This document shows, piece by piece, positions 40,209 through 48,094 of a DNA stretch of 58,587 bases. Position 1 is the stretch's first letter. Each line of letters starts with the position of its first letter. Source of the stretch: Ruminococcoides sp052118065 (GTDB lineage Bacteria > Bacillota > Clostridia > Oscillospirales > Acutalibacteraceae); assembly GCA_052118065.1 (NCBI GenBank), contig JBQKHY010000013.1, forward strand, positions 1 to 58,587, given 5' to 3'. The translations under genes and the position numbers were made by a program. Under the pieces are notes generated by a model. It made no database searches and had not been told where the DNA came from. It saw nothing but the letters and a program-made list of their open reading frames with translations.

Positions 40209-41534
40209 ATGTTTAGTAACAAGTTCATTTGCAGATTGATAGTCCCACTAATTTTTGAACAACTTTTGGCAGTTAGTGTTGGTATGGTTGATACATTTAT
40301 GGTATCAATAGTTGGTCAGGTAGCAGTATCCGGCGTAGCTTTGGTTGATAATATAAATAGATTAATCATTCAGATAATGGCTGCTTTTGCTACCGGTGGT
40401 GTTGTTATTGCCAGTCAGTATTTTGGTTGTGATGATAGAGTTAGAGCAAGACACACCTGTGCTCAGCTGGAAACTATTATGATGATTTTCTCAGTTGCAG
40501 CTACACTTATTTTCTGTGTGTTTACCAGTCCGATTTTGTCATTGATTTTTGGTTCTATCGAAAAGGATGTTATGGACTGTGCTACAACATATCTTTTCAT
40601 CACTGCTCTTTCATATCCATTCCTTGGTATGTACAATGCCGGTGCTGCTATTTTCAGAAGTGTTGGTAACAGTAAAATCAGTATGAACATTAGCTTACTG
40701 ATGAATGCAATTAATATTGTACTTAATGCAGTATTTGTTTTTGGTGCAGGTATTGGTGTTGCCGGTGTTGCACTTGCTACTTTGATTAGTAGAGTTGTTG
40801 CCGGTTTCCTTATGACAATTTTTGCACTATCTAAGAAAAACCCTATGGCAGTACATAACCTTAAGAAATATATTCCTAAGAAAGCATTTGTTGTTAGAAT
40901 TCTTAAAATCGGTATTCCTAGTGGTATCGAAAACGGTATGTTCCAAATCGGTAAAATTGTTGTTGTAAGTATGGTTGCTACCCTTGGTACAGATGCAATC
41001 GCTGCCAATTCAATTGCCTTTCAGGTTATTGACTTCCCTAACATTCCGGGTACAGCAATAGGCCTCTCAATGGTAACTATCATTGGTCAATGCTTAGGTG
41101 CAGGTAGTGCTGAGGATGCTAAGGTTTACACCAAAAAGTTAATGAAACTAACTTACCTTAGTGACTGGGTATGTAAGTTGTTGTTACTTGTAACTGCTCC
41201 GTATATAGTAAGTCTATTCTCACTTTCACCATCAGCAACAGAAACTGCGGTATTTGTTTTGAGATGTTTCAGTATTGCTTCATTACCTGTATGGCCACTA
41301 AGCTTTGCACTTCCAAACTCATTACGAGCAGCCGGTGATGTTAACTACTCACTAGGTGTTAGTATGATTTCAATGTGGGTATTCAGAATTATTTGTAGCT
41401 ATGTAATGGTTATGGTACTTGGTTGGGGTGTCCTAGGTGTATGGCTAGGAATGTTCATTGACTGGTACGCAAGAGGTGTTGCTTACTTAGCAAGATACTT
41501 GTCAGGTAAGTGGAAAAAGCACAGAGTAATCTAA
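40209..41534 (+). CDS. MATE-family multidrug/cation exporter
   Basis: This 441-residue protein has twelve hydrophobic helices in two homologous halves. The N-terminal FICRLIVPLIFEQLLAVSVGMVDTFMVS, the ATGGVVIASQYFG segment, and the second-half PSGIENGMFQIGK and PGTAIGLSMVTIIGQ are typical of the NorM/DinF superfamily. It exports drugs or metabolites by Na+ or H+ antiport; the substrate is unknown. It is monocistronic. Confidence 0.92.
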   Translation: MFSNKFICRLIVPLIFEQLLAVSVGMVDTFMVSIVGQVAVSGVALVDNINRLIIQIMAAFATGGVVIASQYFGCDDRVRARHTCAQLETIMMIFSVAATLIFCVFTSPILSLIFGSIEKDVMDCATTYLFITALSYPFLGMYNAGAAIFRSVGNSKISMNISLLMNAINIVLNAVFVFGAGIGVAGVALATLISRVVAGFLMTIFALSKKNPMAVHNLKKYIPKKAFVVRILKIGIPSGIENGMFQIGKIVVVSMVATLGTDAIAANSIAFQVIDFPNIPGTAIGLSMVTIIGQCLGAGSAEDAKVYTKKLMKLTYLSDWVCKLLLLVTAPYIVSLFSLSPSATETAVFVLRCFSIASLPVWPLSFALPNSLRAAGDVNYSLGVSMISMWVFRIICSYVMVMVLGWGVLGVWLGMFIDWYARGVAYLARYLSGKWKKHRVI

Positions 41535-41550
41535 AACTACACATAAAATA

Positions 41551-41586
41551 AACTGCTATGGAATTAAATCTCCATAGCAGTTTTTG
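41551..41586 (+). terminator. Terminator of the MATE gene
   Basis: AACTGCTATGGA pairs with TCCATAGCAGTT, followed by TTT. Confidence 0.9.
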
Positions 41587-41606
41587 CATATACATATATA
41601 AATAGA

Positions 41607-41634
41607 AAGGACTCAACTTTTTGTTGAGTCCTTA
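41607..41634 (-). terminator. Terminator of the SNF-type symporter gene
   Basis: AAGGACTCAAC/GTTGAGTCCTT is a perfect 11-bp stem. On the minus strand the tail is only T-rich (TTTCTATT). Confidence 0.6.
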
Positions 41635-41645
41635 ATTTGTTTATG

Positions 41646-43001
41646 TTAGATTGTGATAATTCCAAGCTGACTTAGAATACCTGTAACAAAGATAAATAGT
41701 AAGCAGATTGGAGCAATGTACTTAATCATAACATTGAAAAGTTTCTTTCTGCCGAACTTTTCACCATTCTTAGTAATTTCATCTGTAAGAGCCTTTGGCT
41801 TAATAACCCAACCAACAAGAATGCAAGTACAGAATGCAACGATAGGCATTAGAATACTGTTACTAATGTAGTCGAAGAAGGTTAAGAAGTCCATTCCTAA
41901 AATCTTAATATTAGCCCATAAACCATTACCAAGTGATGATGGAATACCAAGTAGTAGGCAAATACCGATAACGATTAAGCAACAAGGAATTCTCTTTAGG
42001 TGGAACTTGTCCATTAGTGAAGAAACGATAGCTTCCATAACAGAGATGGAACTTGTAATTGCTGCGAAGAATACAAGTACAAAGAATAGTAAAGCAATAA
42101 TGTTACCACCCGGCATTTGCTGGAATACCTTAGGTAATGTCATAAACATTAGACCGGCACCCTGAGAAGACAGACCTTCTTCACCACTAAAGATGTAAAC
42201 TGCCGGAATAATCATTAGACCTGCTAATAAAGCAACAAGTGTATCGAAAAATTCAATACGGTTTACTGACTTATTTAGGTTAACATCATCTCTTGTATAT
42301 GAACCGTAAGTAACCATAATACCCATTGCAATACTCATTGAGTAGAATAGCTGACTCATAGCACCTGCTACTGTCAAAATAGAGAATTTGCTAAAGTCAG
42401 GAATTAAGTAATACTTAACACCCTCCATTGCATTTGGAAGTGTCAGTGCGTAAATTGCAATACCAATAGTAAGTACAACCAGTAGTGGCATCAAGAATTT
42501 ACTTAACTTTTCAATACCTTTCTTTACACCAAGCATAATAACAACAATGCTGATTAGCATAAAGATTAAGAAAAATACTAACGGAGCTACAGGATGACCG
42601 ATAAAGTCACTAAAATAACCATCTTTTGCTACCGGAGCAACAAGTCCCTGAGCATAAACTGTTACATATTTTGTAACCCAACCACCAATAACACAATAGT
42701 AAGGAATAATGATGATTGGTACAAGGGTTGCAATGTACCCTAAGAAAGAAAACTTTTTGTTTAGTTTTTTGTAGGCAAGTACAGGACTTAGCTTTGTCTT
42801 TCTACCAATAGCAATTTCAGCAGTTAATAGAGCAAAACCAAATGTTACTGCTAAGATTAGATAAACCAGTAGAAAGATACCACCACCGTATTGAGCAGCA
42901 AGGTATGGGAAACGCCATAGGTTACCTAAACCAACTGCACTACCGGCTGCCGCAAAGACAAATCCTAGACCACCGGAAAAACTTCCTCTTTTTTTGTTCA
43001 T
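41646..43001 (-). CDS. Sodium:neurotransmitter-symporter (SNF/NSS) family transporter
   Basis: This 451-residue membrane protein begins SFSGGLGFVFAAAGSAVGLGNLWRFPYLAAQYGGG, which includes the unwound TM1 substrate/Na+ site of LeuT-type carriers. Helix 6-8 motifs (AMSQLFYSMSIAMGIMVTYGSY, AAITSSISVMEA) also fit. It imports an amino acid with Na+. The ATG at 43001 follows GAGGTG at 7 bases and is preferred over a start 15 bases earlier. It is monocistronic. Confidence 0.93.
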   Translation of the reverse strand: MNKKRGSFSGGLGFVFAAAGSAVGLGNLWRFPYLAAQYGGGIFLLVYLILAVTFGFALLTAEIAIGRKTKLSPVLAYKKLNKKFSFLGYIATLVPIIIIPYYCVIGGWVTKYVTVYAQGLVAPVAKDGYFSDFIGHPVAPLVFFLIFMLISIVVIMLGVKKGIEKLSKFLMPLLVVLTIGIAIYALTLPNAMEGVKYYLIPDFSKFSILTVAGAMSQLFYSMSIAMGIMVTYGSYTRDDVNLNKSVNRIEFFDTLVALLAGLMIIPAVYIFSGEEGLSSQGAGLMFMTLPKVFQQMPGGNIIALLFFVLVFFAAITSSISVMEAIVSSLMDKFHLKRIPCCLIVIGICLLLGIPSSLGNGLWANIKILGMDFLTFFDYISNSILMPIVAFCTCILVGWVIKPKALTDEITKNGEKFGRKKLFNVMIKYIAPICLLFIFVTGILSQLGIITI

Positions 43002-43120
43002 AATGTGGCACCTCATTTCAAATTATCCACTATATAATACCACAATTCCTACTACTTTACAATGAATATTTCATATTATGTGGAGTTTGTAAATAATTAA
43101 CAATGAAAAACTGTTTCTAT

Positions 43121-43167
43121 TGTGAAAAGCAACTGTGAGTATTTTACTTTTACTTACAGTTGCTTTT
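43121..43167 (-). terminator. Terminator of the peptide-modification operon
   Basis: AAAGCAACTGT...ACAGTTGCTTT forms an 11-bp stem with further inner pairing (GAGT/ACTT). On the minus strand TTTT follows. It overlaps the last codon of the peptidase gene. Confidence 0.65.
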
Positions 43168-43597
43168 ATTTTTGGTTAAATTTTCTTTTAAAGTGGTTGT
43201 GTATTCTTATTATAAAGAATAGGAACTTTTTTGTGGGGAATGAAAAGCAGAAAAATCTGCTATAGAATTTGAACTTTAGGGAAGTTACTTTTGTGATTTT
43301 GTTGTTGTGGGAGAACTCACTCATTTTGCCGATAATTTGGCTTTTGTTAATAATCTCTTTCCGGAATTCATTGTCACCACACATAGTAACCTTATTACCG
43401 TTAATTTTAAGAATTCTGTGCAGTACAAGTTGGTTTGTATTTCTCCTAAAAAGGACAACATCATATTTTTTAAGTTTAGTTGGAAAGGTAATATATACCG
43501 AGTCTTTGTGGTCAATTAGTAGGGGATACATACTGGTACCATGTACCGGTGCAGAATAAAACCCATATTTTGCAATAATATCTTCAGGATTATTCAT
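43166..43597 (-). CDS. S24/S26-type peptidase, SipW-like signal peptidase fold
   Basis: This 143-residue protein has the catalytic Ser in VHGTSMYPLL (S22), then YDVVLFRR, His in VLHRILKING (H60) and Asp in MCGDNE (D75). The Ser-His-Asp set is that of SipW/ER-type signal peptidases, not the Ser-Lys type. The C-terminal part is very basic and aromatic, without a clear transmembrane helix. Its ATG overlaps the PqqD stop by 8 bases. By context it may remove the leader of the 49-aa peptide or of the exported neighbours. Confidence 0.8.
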   Translation of the reverse strand: MNNPEDIIAKYGFYSAPVHGTSMYPLLIDHKDSVYITFPTKLKKYDVVLFRRNTNQLVLHRILKINGNKVTMCGDNEFRKEIINKSQIIGKMSEFSHNNKITKVTSLKFKFYSRFFCFSFPTKKFLFFIIRIHNHFKRKFNQK

Positions 43598-43856
43598 CAA
43601 GCAGTCCAGCCTTTTTTATTGTTGCTAAAAATTCATCAAGGTCATTTTTTGCAGTTTCTTCGTCAATATCGTACTTATCAAGTAGACTTTTAATGATGAA
43701 ATCATAGGTAACATCATTTTGCATAACATTCCATACAAATTCACCGGTAGAGTTCATTTTTATAAATGTGTTGTCGTAATCAGCCATTTCATCTGTGGCA
43801 ACTGCAACAATTTTGTCTGCAAATTTTCTTAGAATAAAACCGTTCTTAATTTTCAT
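43590..43856 (-). CDS. PqqD-family peptide-binding (RRE-like) protein
   Basis: This 88-residue protein has the winged-helix PqqD pattern: an N-terminal beta hairpin (GFILRKFADKIVAVATD), MNSTGEFVWNVMQNDVTYDFIIKSLLDKYDI, and EETAKNDLDEFLATIKKAGLLDE. PqqD-like domains grip the leader of ribosomally made peptides and present it to a modifying enzyme. The start overlaps the kinase-like gene by 11 bases, with GGAG inside that gene. No radical-SAM enzyme or cyclodehydratase is visible nearby. Confidence 0.88.
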   Translation of the reverse strand: MKIKNGFILRKFADKIVAVATDEMADYDNTFIKMNSTGEFVWNVMQNDVTYDFIIKSLLDKYDIDEETAKNDLDEFLATIKKAGLLDE

Positions 43857-44559
43857 TTTCTTCTCCTATAGCACTAAGTGCAGTATAACAAGCATCATCA
43901 TCCATATTGCATTTTAACAAAAATACAGGTATGTTTTTGGTTAGTTTTTCTATAAAGTCCATTGCTTTGATTTTACCTATAGAATTTTTTGGAAAATCAC
44001 AAGCATTCAGCATTGGAAACAGTGACTTTTCTTTTGGCAAAGTTTCAACTGAATTTTCTTTAGCTCTTTGTAAGAAGAAAATCCCACCAAGTTCACAAGA
44101 AGTGTTTTCACCTAAATTTTCTTTACCTTGCCATGGACAACCAAACACAATAGGTTTATCATTTATAAATCTTATAAAAGGTTTATCACCGTTAATTATT
44201 TTTACTTTATCACCTAAACATTTTTTCCATAGCATAATGTGGGTAGTCTTTCCTGTACCGGACTTTGCAGTGAAAATATAGGCTTTTCCTCTATATTCTA
44301 TTGCTACACTATGGAACAATACTCCATTATAATTGTTGAAAATTTCTTTACTGATTTTTCTCAAAGTAGCTGAGGACTCATAAAGAAAATCAGGAAAGTT
44401 AGGAGCAATTTCCTTTTCGTTTATAATGTCATTTTCTGTAACTGTAACTGTAAAGTCAAAGTCATTTTCATTAGTTTCATAATCCTTTAGTAAAGTAGTT
44501 AAATACTGACTTCTGGGATTAATTTTTATATTAATATTTGCAATTTTGTATATAGGCAT
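43846..44559 (-). CDS. HPr-kinase-like P-loop protein of a peptide cluster
   Basis: This 237-residue protein has a P-loop in YIFTAKSGTGKTTHIMLWK (about residues 93-110), preceded by LFHSVAIEYRGKA and followed by INGDKPFIRF and FGCPWQGKENLG. This matches the HprK C-terminal-like proteins that accompany PqqD in many Bacillota peptide clusters. Such proteins are thought to phosphorylate a peptide or use ATP in its processing; neither is shown for this one. The ribosome site GGTGG directly follows a terminator that separates it from the peptide gene. Confidence 0.85.
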   Translation of the reverse strand: MPIYKIANINIKINPRSQYLTTLLKDYETNENDFDFTVTVTENDIINEKEIAPNFPDFLYESSATLRKISKEIFNNYNGVLFHSVAIEYRGKAYIFTAKSGTGKTTHIMLWKKCLGDKVKIINGDKPFIRFINDKPIVFGCPWQGKENLGENTSCELGGIFFLQRAKENSVETLPKEKSLFPMLNACDFPKNSIGKIKAMDFIEKLTKNIPVFLLKCNMDDDACYTALSAIGEENEN

Positions 44560-44568
44560 TTTTCCACC

Positions 44569-44592
44569 AAAAAAGGGGACTTAACAGTCCCC
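44569..44592 (-). terminator. Attenuating terminator between peptide and modification genes
   Basis: On the minus strand GGGGACT-GTTA-AGTCCCC is followed by TTTTTT. It lies 9 bases after the stop of the 49-aa peptide gene and 9 bases before the next start. This would make the peptide mRNA far more abundant than that of the enzymes, as in many RiPP operons. Confidence 0.9.
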
Positions 44593-44601
44593 AAGAAATT
44601 A

Positions 44602-44751
44602 TTATATTAAATCATCAAACCAACTTACATAAGCATTTTCTCTTACAGACTCTTCAGCCGGTTTATCCGGTGATGGTGTTGATGTTGTAATCACATCATC
44701 GTTGTTAATTTCTTCAATCTCAATCTCAATCTTGCTATAAACTTCTTTCAT
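44602..44751 (-). CDS. 49-residue peptide, candidate modified-peptide precursor
   Basis: The frame MKEVYSKIEIEIEEINNDDV then ITTSTPSPDK and onward ends SWFDDLI. It has AAAGGA about 11 bases upstream. The charged N-terminal half (residues 1-20) looks like a leader. DVITTS sits at residues 19-24, a motif I associate with many short uncharacterised Bacillota peptides next to PqqD/HprK-like genes. The C-terminal part is Pro/Thr-rich and ends with an aromatic-acidic tail. It has no signal peptide and no Cys. The position upstream of a terminator and then the PqqD operon supports a precursor role; the modification is unknown. Confidence 0.7.
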   Translation of the reverse strand: MKEVYSKIEIEIEEINNDDVITTSTPSPDKPAEESVRENAYVSWFDDLI

Positions 44752-44769
44752 TACTCAAAAAGTCCTTTC

Positions 44770-45207
44770 TCATGGTTTTACAACTATATCAAAATAACCA
44801 TCAGGATCTGTAGTTAAAGTTGGTTTTGTAGTAGTAGGTAGTGTTACTGTTGATGGTTTTGTTGTGGAAGTAGTAGTTGAAGCGGTTTCATCTTGTCTTA
44901 TGCTTGGGAAAGATGAGATTCTCTTAACACAATACTTCTGTATCATTGTTGCATCGGCAACTGTTACTCTACCATCTTTATTTACATCAGCTAAAGTAAG
45001 TTCTTCAGCTGAGAAATCTTCATTGTTTACAATTTTTCTTTGAATATAAGCAACATCTTTTATATTGATTTTGCCATCCTTGTTTACATCACCAATTCGG
45101 TAATTGCTTGTAACTTTAGCATCATTATTACCGGAATATGCCGATACAACGCCTATTGAAGTAATAGCCATTGATAGCAAAATAACTAAACTAATTATTT
45201 TTTTCAT
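44770..45207 (-). CDS. Secreted dockerin type I protein
   Basis: This 145-residue protein has a signal peptide (about 1-23), then a dockerin with both Ca-binding repeats: IGDVNKDGKINIKDVAYIQR (about 38-57) and LADVNKDGRVTVADATMIQK (about 72-91). A Thr/Pro linker and the tail DPDGYFDIVVKP follow. Dockerins plug proteins into cohesin-bearing scaffolds on ruminococcal cells. There is no catalytic module, so the short tail may be the cargo. GGAG precedes the ATG; it lies 13 bases after the lipoprotein gene and 18 before the peptide gene. Confidence 0.9.
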   Translation of the reverse strand: MKKIISLVILLSMAITSIGVVSAYSGNNDAKVTSNYRIGDVNKDGKINIKDVAYIQRKIVNNEDFSAEELTLADVNKDGRVTVADATMIQKYCVKRISSFPSIRQDETASTTTSTTKPSTVTLPTTTKPTLTTDPDGYFDIVVKP

Positions 45208-45220
45208 ATCTATTCTCCAA

Positions 45221-45727
45221 TTATTCTAATGTAAAGAAGTCAACTTCTCTTTCTACTTCACTGTCACTTTGTGGTGTAGTTGGTTTAGTAGGCTTTTTGT
45301 TTGTGTTGTTTTTGTTAGTTGTTGTAGTTTCTGTTTTGTTCTTGTTCCTTGATTTTTTAGAGATTTTAGAACTTTTTGAACTACTTGAGTTGCTACTGCT
45401 TGAGTTGTTCTTGTTAACGGAACTACTGTTATTAGATTTGGAAGTAGAGTTACTCAGAGTATCTTTATTACTGTTATTTGTGTTACTGCTTATACTTGAG
45501 TTTTCCTCATCAGAATTGCTACTTGTGGAAAACTTCCGGGAATTTTCTGTAGTATCTTTGCTTTTACTGTCTTTTGTATTATTCATTGTGGTAGTCATGA
45601 CGGTTGTGTCATTTTTACTTGATGAAACGGTAGCATTGTCCTTTTTAGAACAACCACTAAAAATAAATATCAAAAGTGAAAAACATAATACAACAATAAA
45701 AAACCTAGTTTTTCTTGTGTTTTTCAT
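45221..45727 (-). CDS. Ser/Asn-rich lipoprotein, first gene of the peptide operon
   Basis: This 168-residue protein has a lipobox FSGC near residue 26 and a long low-complexity Ser/Thr/Asn/Lys stretch, ending in the acidic tail SEVEREVDFFTLE. The ATG at 45727 follows AAGGAT; the longer in-frame start upstream would span the promoter. The low-complexity part looks like a cell-wall-spanning stalk presenting the C-terminal tail. Family not recognised. Confidence 0.75.
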   Translation of the reverse strand: MKNTRKTRFFIVVLCFSLLIFIFSGCSKKDNATVSSSKNDTTVMTTTMNNTKDSKSKDTTENSRKFSTSSNSDEENSSISSNTNNSNKDTLSNSTSKSNNSSSVNKNNSSSSNSSSSKSSKISKKSRNKNKTETTTTNKNNTNKKPTKPTTPQSDSEVEREVDFFTLE

Positions 45728-45783
45728 AGAGTCTATCCTTATAATAATATATAAATCTAATAGTAAACCTACTTTGAAACTAT

Positions 45784-45819
45784 ATATTAACACATAAAGA
45801 ATAACAAAACAACAACAAA
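45784..45819 (-). promoter_or_regulatory. SARP-type promoter of the peptide operon
   Basis: On the minus strand TTTGTTG (45819-45813) and TTTGTTA (45808-45802) form a direct repeat with an 11-base period. Twelve bases later comes TAATAT (45789-45784). The layout is identical to 48018-48053. Direct heptamer repeats at one helical turn, replacing the -35, are typical for SARP activators. Confidence 0.7.
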
Positions 45820-45881
45820 TAACTAGGTTTTTTGATAAAAACAATAATTTTTCTTGTTTTTATTCTTTTTTATGAACATTT

Positions 45882-46685
45882 TTAAATTTGTGATTGCAAA
45901 TACGCATTTGTAAATTCTGCCCAACTATAATTAGCCATATATTCACCTTGATAAAGGTTAAGTGCAGTAGCTTTGCCATCATAGAATTCATACACATCAC
46001 AAAGTACCTTGGTTGTATCAATAGCAGTATGATTTCTGCTTCTTATTAATATATCTTCAACACCATAGTCTTTAAGTGTATGTCTAAGTGAAGAAATAAT
46101 TGTTGGTACACTTTTTACTTTATTGTCATCTTCCCACAAAGTTATTGCAATCTCAACATTAGTAACGGAAGCACCTTTCTTATCAACTAATAGTGCAAGA
46201 AGCTCCTTAGCCTTTAACCTTTTCCAATGAATAGGCTTTTTATCAACAAAAACATCAAAGTTGCCAAAGGTTTTGATTTCCACCTTTTTCTCAGTAGGAA
46301 TATCCCCAATATTAGAAAACATAAGGCTAAGTTGTTCCAGGGAATTTCTGATTTTTTCCGGTGTAATAGGTTTTAACAGATACCCAACTGCATTTACACC
46401 GAAAGCATCAATAGCTCTGTCTGAATAAGCAGTACAGAAAAGTATCTTTGTTTTAGGTTTTAATTTTTTAATTTCTTTTGCCACATCAATGCCGTTGCCA
46501 CCCCTTAACCTAATGTCAAGAAATGCATAGTCAAGGGGTTTGTTTCCCAGTGACTTTACAAATCCTATAGCATCTTCCGATTCCTCAAAACCTTTTATAA
46601 TGTCGTTTTCATTAAAAACTTTTTCTAAGCTATCTGTTAATGCCCATAGCATTAATTCCTCATCATCTAATGCCAATATATTCAT
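45882..46685 (-). CDS. Response regulator with SARP-type DNA-binding domain
   Basis: This 267-residue protein has a receiver domain (about 1-120; acidic D6 and D7, phospho-acceptor D57 in AFLDIRL, then FCTAYSDRAIDAF). It is followed by a winged-helix of the SARP/AfsR type: VEIKTFGNFDVFVDKKP, LKAKELLALLVDKKGASVTN and SSLRHTLKDYGVEDI. The ATG at 45885-side start 46685 is preceded by GAGG; it overlaps the kinase gene. It probably activates the two promoters with TTTGTTG repeats on either side of this gene pair. Confidence 0.88.
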   Translation of the reverse strand: MNILALDDEELMLWALTDSLEKVFNENDIIKGFEESEDAIGFVKSLGNKPLDYAFLDIRLRGGNGIDVAKEIKKLKPKTKILFCTAYSDRAIDAFGVNAVGYLLKPITPEKIRNSLEQLSLMFSNIGDIPTEKKVEIKTFGNFDVFVDKKPIHWKRLKAKELLALLVDKKGASVTNVEIAITLWEDDNKVKSVPTIISSLRHTLKDYGVEDILIRSRNHTAIDTTKVLCDVYEFYDGKATALNLYQGEYMANYSWAEFTNAYLQSQI

Positions 46686-47919
46686 CAATTTTCGCCTCGT
46701 CTATTTTTTTAGGAATTGTAATTGTTACAGTAGTGCCAACATTAGCTTCACTTTTAATGTTAACAGTACCACCAACCATCATCTTGATTCTTTCAGTAAC
46801 ACTGGAAATACCAATGTGGGATTTTTTATCATCATTTTCTAATTCTGATTTGTTATATTCAAATCCAATACCATCATCTTTTACTACCAGCACAATATTG
46901 TCACCGTCACTATAGGTGGAAATCTTGATTGTACCTCCACCTTTTTTGTTGCCAACACCATGCTTTACTGCATTTTCTACAATAGGTTGAAGCGTCAGTA
47001 CAGGTAAATAAAAGTTCATTTCTTCTATGTCATATTCTATATTTAGCTTTTTGCCGAATCTTAATTTTTCTAGGTCAAGATAATATTTTACATTTTTAAT
47101 TTCTTCAAAAAATATAATATAGTTTTTGCTAAGACCGGTATCTATATTACTTCTTAAGTAATTGGAGAAATTATCCATTGCCTGGTCAGCTTTTTCAGGA
47201 TCTTTCCTATAAAGAATTCTGATTGTTGAAAGTGTATTGTATAGGAAATGAGGTTTTAGCTGATTTAAGATAACTTGAGTTTTAGCCTCTTTCATCATTT
47301 TTTCTTGTTCTTTTTCTTCTTTAATCAGTATGTAAATCTTTTTGTTTAACTTAGTAACACTAATATAAAAACTTGTTAAAAACATAATTGAACAGTTGAA
47401 AAGGTCATGCCAAAAAATAATGTCAGGTGCAAGAAAAGCCTCACCTACAAGTGCAACTGTAAAAGTAGATATAAGAAAAAGTAAAGTGTCTGTAGGGTAA
47501 CTGTCAAAGATTGCACCGGTAATCAGTAGTGCAGCACATAACAGTACACTAATATCATTTCTCTGAACAATAGTATCATAAAAAATTGCAAGTCCAACAA
47601 ATGTTACAGAAAATGTGGTAGTTAATATTTTAGAGTAAAACAGTAGTCTTTTGCCATTTCTTAATGCTCTTTTGGTACAAAAATCAACTGTTAAAAGTAT
47701 GCATATACCGATAAGGAACGGTATTATATTTATTAAAGTATAGTTTAACAGCATACTTTTCGCTATCATTATATAAATAAGAAGCAATGCACCACCTTTT
47801 GTATAGTACTTTAGTGACTGCAAATTACCGGAAGCTAAAATATGTTCAAAACGATTTATATTTTCATTTTTATATTTTCTCAGAAAAAGTGAATTTATCT
47901 TGTTTATAATATTGTTCAT
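46663..47919 (-). CDS. LytS-like sensor histidine kinase
   Basis: This 418-residue protein has an N-terminal membrane domain with about six helices (residues 40-195), a short coiled linker, then a His_kinase domain with the phospho-His in QLKPHFLYNTLSTIR. The ATPase domain has N-box QPIVENAVKHGVGNKKGGG and G1 VVKDDGIGFEYNKSE. No extracellular sensor loop is large, so the signal is probably membrane-borne. Its 3' end overlaps the regulator gene by 23 bases. Confidence 0.92.
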   Translation of the reverse strand: MNNIINKINSLFLRKYKNENINRFEHILASGNLQSLKYYTKGGALLLIYIMIAKSMLLNYTLINIIPFLIGICILLTVDFCTKRALRNGKRLLFYSKILTTTFSVTFVGLAIFYDTIVQRNDISVLLCAALLITGAIFDSYPTDTLLFLISTFTVALVGEAFLAPDIIFWHDLFNCSIMFLTSFYISVTKLNKKIYILIKEEKEQEKMMKEAKTQVILNQLKPHFLYNTLSTIRILYRKDPEKADQAMDNFSNYLRSNIDTGLSKNYIIFFEEIKNVKYYLDLEKLRFGKKLNIEYDIEEMNFYLPVLTLQPIVENAVKHGVGNKKGGGTIKISTYSDGDNIVLVVKDDGIGFEYNKSELENDDKKSHIGISSVTERIKMMVGGTVNIKSEANVGTTVTITIPKKIDEAKIDEYIGIR

Positions 47920-48017
47920 AAATTATATTCCTACTGCAATAAAATTTTATTAAATCTAACTATAACATTATACAATATTTTTCTAAAAAAAACAACTTTT
48001 TGATTAAAACAATAGGA

Positions 48018-48053
48018 TTTGTTGGTGTTTTGTTGTACTAAGTGTGTTAAAAT
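48018..48053 (+). promoter_or_regulatory. SARP-type promoter of the InlB-repeat surface protein gene
   Basis: TTTGTTG (48018-48024) and TTTGTTG (48029-48035) have an 11-base period. Twelve bases later is TAAAAT (48048-48053). The wider stretch GTGTTTTGTTGTACTAAGTG aligns with the peptide-operon promoter through the -10. Confidence 0.7.
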
Positions 48054-48094
48054 CTCCCTGTTAAAATCATTCTTTAAATTGGAGTGGAATATTT

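Noticed and set aside
45297..45797. A 166-residue plus-strand frame rich in Leu and Val
   Set aside because: It is the antisense of the low-complexity Ser/Asn-rich lipoprotein gene; poly-Leu/Glu composition is a mirror effect.
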